A stretch of 64,000 bases of DNA from assembly GCF_003611035.1 (NCBI RefSeq), contig NZ_CP030033.1:1364001-1428000 (forward strand), read 5' to 3'. Numbering within the stretch: position 1 is the stretch's first letter; every line of letters begins with the position of its first letter. Made by a program: the position numbers and the translations under genes. The notes under the pieces were generated by a model. It saw only the letters and a list, made by a program, of their open reading frames with translations. It made no database searches and was not told the DNA's origin. Positions 56,650 through 64,000 of this stretch are shown here, piece after piece. Source of the stretch: Cryobacterium soli. GTDB lineage: Bacteria; Actinomycetota; Actinomycetes; Actinomycetales; Microbacteriaceae.

Positions 56650-59618
56650 GGCACCGTCACCCGCAGGACGGTGCCGTCCGGCTCGACGAGCCAGCCCCGC
56701 GAACGGCCCGGCGCCAACGGCGGCGGCAGGTCGCGCCGACGGGTCAGCAGGCGGAAATCGGCGAGGGTGGCGCCGTCGAAGAGCAGCGGCGCCACTCCGC
56801 GCAGCCCCGCGAGCAGGGACCAGTTCGCCTGCCAGGCGTCGGCGTCGCCCACCAGAACGGTGCCGGCGGCCACAGTGGACACCTCCACCCGGCCACCCGA
56901 CGCCCCGGCGACGGGCCCGGCCGCCAGTTCGACCACGTCGCGGGAGCCGGCCCGGCCCGCCGTGCGGAAGGCCGCCGCCGACCGGGCGACCGAACCGGCG
57001 ACCACGAGCAGCACCGGCCGGGTGCCCGCCGCATCCGAGGCCGGCTGTGACGCCGAGGGTGCAGCGTCGTGCCGTCGCACCGGGTTCGGCGCGGCGGCAC
57101 CGGCCCTCTCCGGCTGCACCAGCTGGATGCGCCCGCCCCGCCACCGGCCGCCGCCGGCCGGCAGACTCTCGTCGTAGGTGGCCGCCGGCTCCCCCGCAGT
57201 CTGGTGCTCGTGCACGCCCGGCAGCCGCAGCACCAGCCGGCTCTGGCACAGGGCGGGTAGCGCCTGCAGGGCTCCGGTGAGCCGCTGAACGGTGATGACC
57301 AGCCGCAGCCCGCTCGGCCCGCCGTCTCGGAGAAGACCGGTCACGAGGTCGATGGCGGCGGCCCGGTGTTCGTCGCCCCAGCGCGCCAGGAGGGCGTCCA
57401 GGTCGTCGATCAGCAGCAGCCGGCTCTCCGGAGCGCCCTCCCTGCGATGGGCGCCGCCCGGCTCCCGTTCCGTGCGATCGAGGCCGTCCAGCTCGGCGCG
57501 AGCCCGCACCAGAGCGTCCCAGGTGCCTTCGACGTCGGCCGGCACCAGCCGAACCCCGGACGGCGCCTGCTCCGCGAGCGCGGTCAGCAACGTGGACTTA
57601 CCGGTGCGCGCCCCGCCGACCACCAGCAGGTTGCCGTCGGCCCCTGGGTCGTAGCCGGCCACCCGGTAGCGCTGGTGCTCCGGCTCGTCGAGCAGGCCGA
57701 GCAACAGCCCCGGCGGCGCGGCGCCGACCGCGGCCAGCAGCTCCCGGGTCACCCGGCGCGGCAGCGGGTCGAGCCAGGGGCGCCGGGGCAGGTCCGGCGC
57801 GGCCGCCCGATCGGTCGTGATCTGCCGGATGTCGGCGTCACCCGTCGTGGCCACTTGCCCGGCCTCGCCCGGTGTCGACCCGCGCAGCAGCACGCACCGC
57901 CCGGGGCGGGCGGCGTCGATCAAGGCGGCGGCATCGGAGCCGAGCACGGCCTGGCTATCGGCCCGGTTGTTCACCCGCAGGGAGATCCGCAGGCTGCAAT
58001 TGGCCAGGAGGGCGTCCCTCAGCACGCCGGCCGGACGCTGCGTGCAGAGCACCAGGTGCACTCCGAGGGAGCGCCCGCGGGCGGCGATGTCGACGAACAC
58101 GGCGTGAAGGGCCGGGAAGGCGGCCAGCATGGTGGCGAACTCGTCCACGACTATCACGAGTCGCGCGAGGGCGGCGGTCGGCAGGTCCGTTATGTCGCGG
58201 GCACCCGCGTCCCGCAGCACCCGCTCCCGGTGCCGCAACTCGGCCGCGAGGCTCGCCAGGGCGCGGTGCGCCTCCCGCTCGTCAAGGTCCGTGATCAGCC
58301 CCACACAGTGCGGCAGGGCACGGAGCAGGTCGAAGGCTGCGCCGCCCTTGAAGTCGACGAGCAGGAAGGTGACCTGGCCGGGGTCGTACCGGGCGGCCAG
58401 CGCCGCCACCCAGGTCACCAGCAGCTCGCTCTTGCCGCTGCCGGTCGTGCCGCCCACAAGGGCGTGCGGGCCGTCGGATACCAGGTCGACCACGAGGGGC
58501 CCGTGCTCGCCCCGGCCCACGGCGCAGCTCAGCTCCGTCACGGGCCCGGCCGCCCTGCGGCCCGCCACAGCCGTCTCCGCCGGGTCACCGAGCGCGGCAC
58601 CGAGCGCGGCGAAGGTGACAGTGTCGGGCAGGGCGCCGGTGTGGCTCCAGAGCCCGGCCGCTTCGGCCGCACGGCTCAGCGCATCCCCCAGCCCGGCCAC
58701 CTGGCTCGCCGCCACCAGGACCGGCGCCACGGGTACGGCGGCCGGGCGGCCCTCCAGCCGCACGATCTCCGCCCCGGCGGGCCCGTGCACCCGCACGACG
58801 GTGGCGCACCCCGGCGGCAGGCCTGCCCCTGTTCCGGCCAACGCGACCCACGGCCCGTCGCCGGGCCGGTGCGGCGACGGGGACGCCTGATCGGTGTCGA
58901 GCACCGTGAGCCACTCCGCGGGGAACTCCGCACCGTGGTGCGGGAGTCGGGCCGCCCACTCCCAGTCGGGATCGTCAGGTACCCGCAGACCCAGGCTCCG
59001 GGGGCTGAGCTGCCCGGTCAGCTGCACCACCAGGCTCCGCGCGAGCGCCCGCAGCAGCAACCCAGGTCCGATCAGCCCGATGCCGCCGGCGGGGTCGACC
59101 ACGATGGGCGCCCGCACGAGCTCGGCGGCGTGCGCCCGCAGCTCCCGGTGCTCGGCGGCGTCGCCGCCGCCGCCCAGGCGCAGTCCGCTGGCCACGGTGC
59201 CGGCGCCGAGAACGACGGATGCTTCGGCCGGGTCAGCCCACCGGCCCGGCTCGTCCGGCCTGTCGAGCATGGCGTGCACGGAGGGCGCCTCCCGCCAGGC
59301 GGTGGCGCGCATGGTCTCGAGGGCCAGGTCCACGGCATCCGCGGCCTCGGTCATCGCGGCCGCATAGTCGGCGGCGTCCCGGCGGCGTCGGCGTGCCGTT
59401 GCCCGCCGCCCGTCGACCAGCCCGGCCACGGCGATCACCGGGCTGAGCACGGCGACGACCAGCACCAGCGCCGATCCGGTGATCCACCAGATCAGGCCCG
59501 CGGTGATCAGCGGCGCCACACAGGCGATGAGGGGGAACGCGGCCCGGTCGGGCGTCGCCGGCCGGGCCGGCAACCGGATCGGGTCGGCCGGCGGAAGCAG
59601 CGGGGCGATGGTGGCCAT
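56646..59618 (-). CDS. EccC/FtsK-SpoIIIE-like double ATPase
   Basis: 990 residues. Two membrane helices near the N-terminus (LIACVAPLITAGLIWW, ALVLVVAVLSPVIAV) are followed by a soluble region and two FtsK/SpoIIIE-type ATPase domains. The first has Walker A GGTTGSGKSELL (Lys396) and Walker B LLVDFKGGAAF. The second has GGARTGKSTLLTAL (Lys674) and LLLIDDLDALL. N-terminal helix pair plus tandem ATPases is the layout of EccC of type VII secretion and EssC; it is shorter than typical EccC (~1300, three ATPase units). No WXG100 protein, EccB, EccD or MycP is in the window. It lies 96 nt downstream of an FHA protein and ends the operon. Confidence 0.87.
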   Translation of the reverse strand: MATIAPLLPPADPIRLPARPATPDRAAFPLIACVAPLITAGLIWWITGSALVLVVAVLSPVIAVAGLVDGRRATARRRRRDAADYAAAMTEAADAVDLALETMRATAWREAPSVHAMLDRPDEPGRWADPAEASVVLGAGTVASGLRLGGGGDAAEHRELRAHAAELVRAPIVVDPAGGIGLIGPGLLLRALARSLVVQLTGQLSPRSLGLRVPDDPDWEWAARLPHHGAEFPAEWLTVLDTDQASPSPHRPGDGPWVALAGTGAGLPPGCATVVRVHGPAGAEIVRLEGRPAAVPVAPVLVAASQVAGLGDALSRAAEAAGLWSHTGALPDTVTFAALGAALGDPAETAVAGRRAAGPVTELSCAVGRGEHGPLVVDLVSDGPHALVGGTTGSGKSELLVTWVAALAARYDPGQVTFLLVDFKGGAAFDLLRALPHCVGLITDLDEREAHRALASLAAELRHRERVLRDAGARDITDLPTAALARLVIVVDEFATMLAAFPALHAVFVDIAARGRSLGVHLVLCTQRPAGVLRDALLANCSLRISLRVNNRADSQAVLGSDAAALIDAARPGRCVLLRGSTPGEAGQVATTGDADIRQITTDRAAAPDLPRRPWLDPLPRRVTRELLAAVGAAPPGLLLGLLDEPEHQRYRVAGYDPGADGNLLVVGGARTGKSTLLTALAEQAPSGVRLVPADVEGTWDALVRARAELDGLDRTEREPGGAHRREGAPESRLLLIDDLDALLARWGDEHRAAAIDLVTGLLRDGGPSGLRLVITVQRLTGALQALPALCQSRLVLRLPGVHEHQTAGEPAATYDESLPAGGGRWRGGRIQLVQPERAGAAAPNPVRRHDAAPSASQPASDAAGTRPVLLVVAGSVARSAAAFRTAGRAGSRDVVELAAGPVAGASGGRVEVSTVAAGTVLVGDADAWQANWSLLAGLRGVAPLLFDGATLADFRLLTRRRDLPPPLAPGRSRGWLVEPDGTVLRVTVP

Positions 59619-59714
59619 GGCTCCAGCACAGCCGGCCGGCGTTGCCGTGCCCGTCCGGGCCGCGGTTCTGTGAAGAGCTGCGGTCGTCAGCGGGCTGTGG
59701 AGGACCGGTCCCGG

Positions 59715-60314
59715 TCAGAGGACCATGAAGAACTGGTCGCCGATCTCCACTCGGGAACCACGCCCGACGAGGTAGCGGCGGCCGGGTTCGCAGCGCAGCG
59801 CGGGGGCCGGCGCCCGGCGCACAACTGTGCCGTTGCCGGAGAACCTGTCGTTGATCCAGAACTCGCCGTCGTGCTGGCCGAACTCCAGGTGGCTCTTGGA
59901 CACCGACATGCCCAGGTCGGTGATCTGGATGAGGTGGTCGAATCGTTCGGTCGGCTGGGGAAGCGGCCGGCGGCCGATCAGTCCGGTGCCGCGCACCGAG
60001 ACGGTCTCGCCCGTGCTGAACTGCAGGGTGTACCGCTCGGCGGCGACGGGTGCGGGAGCGCCGGCACGGTCCGGAGCTGCATCCGCGGAGACCGGGGCGG
60101 GCGCTGAAGCCGTGCCGGCCTGCAGGCTTCCGGCCGGCCAGAGCGGGACCGAGATCACCGTGGACCGCGGCGCCACCGGTTGGATGATGGTGGTGTCGTT
60201 GGGCCGGGGATCGGCGCGCTTGCGGGTCAGCGGGGTGGCCGTGGTCGAACTCCCACAGCCGCCGCAGAACATGGCGCCCTCCGGCAGGTGTGCACCGCAA
60301 ATCTGGCAGTTCAC
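59715..60314 (-). CDS. Zinc-ribbon/FHA-domain protein
   Basis: 199 residues from a GTG at 60314. The N-terminus is a zinc ribbon: CQICGAHLPEGAMFCGGCG, two CxxC pairs. A Pro/Ala/Thr-rich linker (~30-110) follows. The C-terminal FHA domain binds phosphothreonine peptides: it has SVSKSHLEF (Ser-x-x-His type), NDRFSGNGT and RYLVGRGSRVEIGD. Such proteins read kinase signals; a Ser/Thr kinase is encoded at 37 kb. Its start overlaps the stop of the transglutaminase-like gene by four nt. Confidence 0.88.
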   Translation of the reverse strand: MNCQICGAHLPEGAMFCGGCGSSTTATPLTRKRADPRPNDTTIIQPVAPRSTVISVPLWPAGSLQAGTASAPAPVSADAAPDRAGAPAPVAAERYTLQFSTGETVSVRGTGLIGRRPLPQPTERFDHLIQITDLGMSVSKSHLEFGQHDGEFWINDRFSGNGTVVRRAPAPALRCEPGRRYLVGRGSRVEIGDQFFMVL

Positions 60315-62653
60315 GTGCCCGTTCCCTTCGTGCTCGCCCCGGTTCCCCCCGGCCGGCGCCTGCGTCGACCCTCCCGCGAGGCCGTCCTCTTAGCGTAGCG
60401 ACCGAACGAGCGCACCGAGACTGCCGCCCGCATCCGTTCGCGACGGGTGCGCCCCGCGCCCAGGCTGGTGCGCAGCTCCCGAACCGACACCCAGACGGCG
60501 TCACCGTCGGCCTGCGTCGCCCCGTCGGGCGCGAAGACCGCCCGGTCCACCTCCGCCGCCAGCCACGAGGCGCGCACACCGCCCACGGACCTCGCCAGTT
60601 CGGCGCGTGTCGCCTGACCCGGCACGTCGATGCGGTAGTCGATCGCCGTGTCGGCGAATTCCTGCCAGCCGCCGACGGCTCGGTCGACGGCGCCGGGGGC
60701 CAGCCGTCGGCGTCGGCGCCGGCGCCACTTGGCCAGGATCACGGCGAGGAACGGGGCGGCGAGCAGGAGCAGGCCGAGCGCTGACCAGCCGGCGACGGCG
60801 ACGACGAAACGCACGACGCCCCAGAACGGATCCGCGGCGTCAGGGTCGTCCGCCGCGCTGCTCTCCGGCGGGGCCGGGTCGATCTGGTCGGCCTCGTCCG
60901 GAACCGTCGGTGGCAGCACGGTCTGCGGGCGGGCCACCTGGGTGGGATCGTCCGGCTGGCTCTCCGGGATGTCCCGCACGGGCGGTGTGGGGTCCACGCT
61001 CACCCAGCCGTCGGCGAGCGTCTGCACCTCGATCCAGGCCGACACGTCGGCCCCGGTCACGGCCGTGGGGCCGCCGTCGCCGTCGGGGGCGAATCCCAGC
61101 ACCACCCGTGCGGGGAAGCCGATTTGCCTGGCCATCAGCGCGGCCGTCACGGCGTACTGCTCGGCGTCACCGAGCATCGGCTGGTCATCGAGGAGCTCGC
61201 TGATCCGGTCGGCACCGTGGCCGGACCGGCTCGCCGGTTCCCCGGCGGCCCCGCTGCTGACGTACCCGTCCTTGGCCAGGCCGTCGAGCATGGCCTGCAG
61301 CCGCTCGCCCGCACTGTCGCCGGGGCGCAGGTAACCGGCGAGAGTCTCGTCGACCCCGTCGGGCAGCACCCCGATCGGCGGCAGCACGGCCGGGCCGGGC
61401 CGCGCGTCAGCGAGGTCGCCGGCGGCCGGCGGCACGATCGCCGTGCTCGTGTAGCCGTCGCCGCGTCCGAGCCCTGCGACCACGGCGGCGGTGCCTCCGA
61501 TGTCGTTGTAGACGAACGAGTCCTGCAGCTCAGACGCCGCAGGGCCGGTGAACCGGATGCGCTCCAGCGCCCCGGCCCCTGGAACCCACACACCCGAGTA
61601 GTCCTGCACCGTCACCGTGAGGGTGACCTCGTCACCGGCGACGGCGCTCTGGTCGAGACGGTACGGCAGACGGGTGAAGGTGCCCGAGTCGGCGGTGCCG
61701 GACGCCGCATCCGCGCTGCCGACGGCGTAGACCACCCCGTCGTAGTCGTCGAGGGTGGCCAACCGGATGCGTCCGCCCGCGGGCAGACCGGACACCTCGA
61801 ACAACACCGCGTCGGCCCGGTCGGCCGCCTGGTAGCCGCGGAAACCGGTGAGCGGGCTCGGGTAGGCGCGCGCGTCGAACGGGGCCTGCACCCGCGTGCG
61901 CAGCACGTCCCTGGCCGCCGTCGGCGGCAGGGCGGCGGTGGCGAGCGAGGCGGCGCCGACCGCTACCAGGAGCGACAGCGTCGCGAGGGCTGCGAACCTG
62001 AGGGCGGCCGGACGTCGGCGGGCGCCGAGCAGCCGGGCTCGGCCGCCGACCGCGAGGCGACGCCGCCGGCGTTCGTGGCCCAGCCAGAGCAGCCAGAGCA
62101 GCAGTACCGCGAACAGGGCCAGCCCCCGGAGTCCCGACGACTCGGCCGTGACCGGGCCCAGGATGATGCCGGCCACCACGAGCAGCGCGGGCGCCAGCAG
62201 GGCGGTCTCGGCGGCCCGGCTGCGAAGCGCCACCGTGAGGCCGATGACGGTGCTGACCAGCACGAGGATCAGGGCGGGCACGAGCAGGGCCTGATAGGAG
62301 CCGACCGGGAGCACGATGGTCACGAGCTGCTTCCAGCTGAGCGCGGTGGCCGGTACCAGCTCGGCGAGGCCGGCGGGGGTCGGCAGTACGCCGTACAGCG
62401 CGCGGCCGGGAATGGCCAGGGGAACCCCGACAAGGAGATAGCCGGCCACGGTCGCCGCGGCGACGAGCCAGGCCGGCCAGCGACCGATCGCGCCCGCGAC
62501 GGCGATGCCGCAGCCGAGCAGTGCGGCTACGGCCACCAGCTGCACGAAGGCCCCGGTCTGGTAGACCGGCCAGAGCGCGGTGGCAGCCACGGCGGTGGCG
62601 GCAAGCATGGCCGCCGTGTTGCCCAGGATCCAGCGGGTGTCCGGCGCGGTCAT
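60311..62653 (-). CDS. TgpA-like membrane protein with degenerate transglutaminase domain
   Basis: 780 residues. Six or more N-terminal helices (to ~residue 265) begin GNTAAMLAATAVAATALWPV. A large extracytoplasmic region (270-590) contains a transglutaminase-like core at about 480-560, and a C-terminal helix near 640 (FVVAVAGWSALGLLLLAAPFL) leads to a basic cytoplasmic tail. In the core the position of the catalytic Cys is Ala497 (GDAEQYAV), that of the His is Ser538 (VSAWIEV), and Asp554 (DPTPP) remains. The domain is therefore likely non-enzymatic. DUF58 and MoxR genes upstream are the standard partners. Starts overlap upstream and downstream by four nt each. Confidence 0.88.
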   Translation of the reverse strand: MTAPDTRWILGNTAAMLAATAVAATALWPVYQTGAFVQLVAVAALLGCGIAVAGAIGRWPAWLVAAATVAGYLLVGVPLAIPGRALYGVLPTPAGLAELVPATALSWKQLVTIVLPVGSYQALLVPALILVLVSTVIGLTVALRSRAAETALLAPALLVVAGIILGPVTAESSGLRGLALFAVLLLWLLWLGHERRRRRLAVGGRARLLGARRRPAALRFAALATLSLLVAVGAASLATAALPPTAARDVLRTRVQAPFDARAYPSPLTGFRGYQAADRADAVLFEVSGLPAGGRIRLATLDDYDGVVYAVGSADAASGTADSGTFTRLPYRLDQSAVAGDEVTLTVTVQDYSGVWVPGAGALERIRFTGPAASELQDSFVYNDIGGTAAVVAGLGRGDGYTSTAIVPPAAGDLADARPGPAVLPPIGVLPDGVDETLAGYLRPGDSAGERLQAMLDGLAKDGYVSSGAAGEPASRSGHGADRISELLDDQPMLGDAEQYAVTAALMARQIGFPARVVLGFAPDGDGGPTAVTGADVSAWIEVQTLADGWVSVDPTPPVRDIPESQPDDPTQVARPQTVLPPTVPDEADQIDPAPPESSAADDPDAADPFWGVVRFVVAVAGWSALGLLLLAAPFLAVILAKWRRRRRRRLAPGAVDRAVGGWQEFADTAIDYRIDVPGQATRAELARSVGGVRASWLAAEVDRAVFAPDGATQADGDAVWVSVRELRTSLGAGRTRRERMRAAVSVRSFGRYAKRTASREGRRRRRPGGTGASTKGTGT

Positions 62654-63822
62654 GCCGCGGCTCCCCTGGCCAGGCTCTGTTTGAGGTCGTCGAGGAAGCC
62701 GATGGTGACCAGGCTCAGGTTGCCGGAGCGCCGGAGCCCCGGCTGGGCTCCAGGGTCGCAGACCACGGCGACGACCTCGACGCCCAGGGGAAAACCGGCT
62801 GCCGCGGCGCGCAGCACGGCCAGCGGCGTCGACGAACCGGAGATGAGGAAGACCACGGACAGCCCGGCCACCGACCGTGCGGCCTGCCGGGCCAGGGTGC
62901 GCAGGCCCGCCGCGGCGGGGGCACGGTCCACGCCGCTCAGGCCGTCGAGCAGCCGGGCGGGCGTCACCGTGGCCAACGGTCCGCTGCTCACCAGCACCGA
63001 CACGGTGCGCGCGTCGCGGATCGCCCGCACGCCCAGCGACCCGGCCGCGCTCACGGCCAGTTCGAACTCGTCGTCGCCGGCGTAGTCGTCCGGGGCCAGG
63101 CTGAACGCCACGAGCAGGTGGCTGCGCCGGGTCTGTTCGTACTGGCGCACCATGAACCGTCCGGTCCGTGCGGTGCTCTTCCAGTGGATGCTGCGCCTGT
63201 CGTCGCCTGGCTGGTATTCGCGCAGCGCGTGGAAGGCGATGTCGCTCGCGGTGAGGTCGCGGGTCGGGGTGCCCTCCAGGTCGCGCACGAAGCCCTGGCT
63301 CATGCTGGGGATGGCGATGGTGCGCGGGTGCACGTACAGGTCGATGCGTTGGGCGAGCACGGTCTCACGCCGCACCAGCCCGACGGGGTCGCCACGCACG
63401 GTGTGCACGGGGCCGATCGGGATGATGCCGCGGTGTTCGGCCGGCACAACGAAGACCTCGTCGAGGGCGGTGTGGGCCGCCATCGACGGCACCGGGAACT
63501 CGGCCACTCCCCCGGCGCCCACTGGCACCTGCACGGTCACCGCGCCCAGCCGCCGGCCGGTCGGGTTCTGCACGTCCACCTGGCCGGGCACCCGGTCCCC
63601 GGCGACGACCCTGTCGACGGGCAGGCTGAGCGAGATGCTGTGGCTGGTGCCGCCGAACAGGTAGGCCAGCGCGACGGCCACCAGTACGGCGGCCGCCCAG
63701 CCGAGGCTTACGAGTTCGGCCCAGCCCAGGGCGTATCCGGCCCAGAGCGCTGCGAGCGCGCACCCGGAAACGGCCCAGCCGAGCGGTGTGACCGCGCGGA
63801 GCATCCGGGTCTTAGAGCGCAT
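62650..63822 (-). CDS. DUF58 domain protein
   Basis: 390 residues. Two N-terminal membrane helices (WAVSGCALAALWAGYALGW and VSLGWAAAVLVAVALAYLF) are followed by a beta domain, then the DUF58 core with a vWA-like fold. Its signature (REYQPGDDRRSIHWKSTAR) is clear near residue 210. DUF58 proteins pair with MoxR AAA ATPases and are thought to act in envelope or metal-insertion functions. The start overlaps the MoxR stop (11 nt), and the stop overlaps the next gene. Confidence 0.92.
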   Translation of the reverse strand: MRSKTRMLRAVTPLGWAVSGCALAALWAGYALGWAELVSLGWAAAVLVAVALAYLFGGTSHSISLSLPVDRVVAGDRVPGQVDVQNPTGRRLGAVTVQVPVGAGGVAEFPVPSMAAHTALDEVFVVPAEHRGIIPIGPVHTVRGDPVGLVRRETVLAQRIDLYVHPRTIAIPSMSQGFVRDLEGTPTRDLTASDIAFHALREYQPGDDRRSIHWKSTARTGRFMVRQYEQTRRSHLLVAFSLAPDDYAGDDEFELAVSAAGSLGVRAIRDARTVSVLVSSGPLATVTPARLLDGLSGVDRAPAAAGLRTLARQAARSVAGLSVVFLISGSSTPLAVLRAAAAGFPLGVEVVAVVCDPGAQPGLRRSGNLSLVTIGFLDDLKQSLARGAAA

Positions 63823-64000
63823 CCGCCCGCCGCTCCTCCGCGCTCCGCGGCGGAGGGGTCTCCACCAGGATCCGGCCGATCACGCTCGAAGCGGTGACCC
63901 CGTCGAATTCGGCCTCGGCGTCCAGCAGCATCCGGTGGGCCAGCACGGGTTCGGCGAGCGCCTTCACATCGTCGGGCAGCACGTAGTGCCGGCCCTGCGA
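63812..64000 (-). CDS. C-terminal part of MoxR-family AAA+ ATPase (partial at window end)
   Basis: 63 residues are visible. RHYVLPDDVKALAEPVLAHR and EFDGVTASSVIGRILVETPPP match the lid/C-terminal end of MoxR ATPases. The Walker motifs are beyond the window. MoxR proteins act as chaperone-like ATPases with DUF58/vWA partners. The stop codon TAA lies inside the DUF58 start region (11-nt overlap), confirming the operon. Confidence 0.85.
   Translation of the reverse strand, partial: SQGRHYVLPDDVKALAEPVLAHRMLLDAEAEFDGVTASSVIGRILVETPPPRSAEERRADAL

Noticed and set aside
57366..60107. 913-residue plus-strand frame across the EccC-like and FHA genes
   Set aside because: Antisense shadow; Arg/Gln/His-rich, with no conserved motif, whereas the minus frame has intact Walker motifs.
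1..64000. CRISPR arrays, insertion sequences, integrases, phage genes
   Set aside because: None seen: no regularly spaced direct repeats, no transposase or integrase motifs. The palindromic elements lack any coding part.

Overview
This window is high-GC actinobacterial chromosome, most likely from the family Microbacteriaceae (Cryobacterium/Leifsonia-like). The evidence is a mycothiol-dependent maleylpyruvate-isomerase-type enzyme, a UPF0182 membrane protein, a DUF2342 metalloprotease-like protein, an actinobacterial IF-2 with a long G/P/A/R-rich N-terminus, and pervasive TANNNT-N6-start leaderless promoters. The genus is an inference; there is no 16S gene in the window. Most of it is chromosomal core with small accessory inserts. 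I found no phage, insertion sequence or CRISPR array.

Layout. 1-5 kb: the 3' end of adhE, an orphan PstS-like protein behind a PHO-box-like repeat, an ECF41-type sigma factor divergent from an NDH-2-like oxidoreductase with a matching promoter, and an initiator tRNA. 5-13 kb: UPF0182, a PDZ-Lon protease, a DUF2342 protein, a SorC-type regulator, a CynX-like transporter and a mycothiol enzyme. 13.7-17.3 kb (minus strand): ribF, two small membrane proteins, truB and a TetR regulator, divergent from an EmrB/QacA-type exporter with two palindromic operators between them. 19-24 kb: a ketopantoate-reductase-like enzyme, a degenerate uridine-kinase-like protein, mutY, an alditol-oxidase-like enzyme and an aldose epimerase. 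24-29 kb (minus): nusA-ylxR-infB-rbfA, with a 24-bp-arm palindrome between infB and rbfA. 29-41 kb: proS, ispG, a SHOCT protein, a NarL-type two-component system with two candidate operators, rseP and dxr (minus), interrupted on the plus strand by a Ser/Thr kinase-lipoprotein pair and an epimerase. The usual dxr-rseP-ispG block is therefore split.

41-46.5 kb is accessory: plsC, an ArsR-SRPBCC pair, a YigZ-family protein, a lipoprotein, a membrane protein, and an ArsR/SdpI-like pair resembling the SdpR/SdpI autorepressor-immunity module, with lower-GC codon use than its surroundings. 46.5-56.6 kb is a nitrogen/polyamine catabolism block: two GABA-transaminase paralogs around an OsmC protein, an asparaginase, a PotABCD-type importer and alanine dehydrogenase. 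This could take up putrescine/spermidine or a similar compound and feed it through aminotransferases to central metabolism. 56.6-64 kb (minus) is a tightly overlapping operon: a MoxR ATPase (cut by the window end), DUF58, a TgpA-like protein whose transglutaminase Cys and His are replaced, a zinc-ribbon/FHA protein, and an EccC/FtsK-like double ATPase. It resembles an envelope or type-VII-secretion-like module.

Two dispersed repeat families are visible, each with two copies: a 64-66 bp palindrome (31834-31899 and 51026-51089) and a GAGCTTGTCGA-type intergenic repeat (18925-19035 and 47874-47960).
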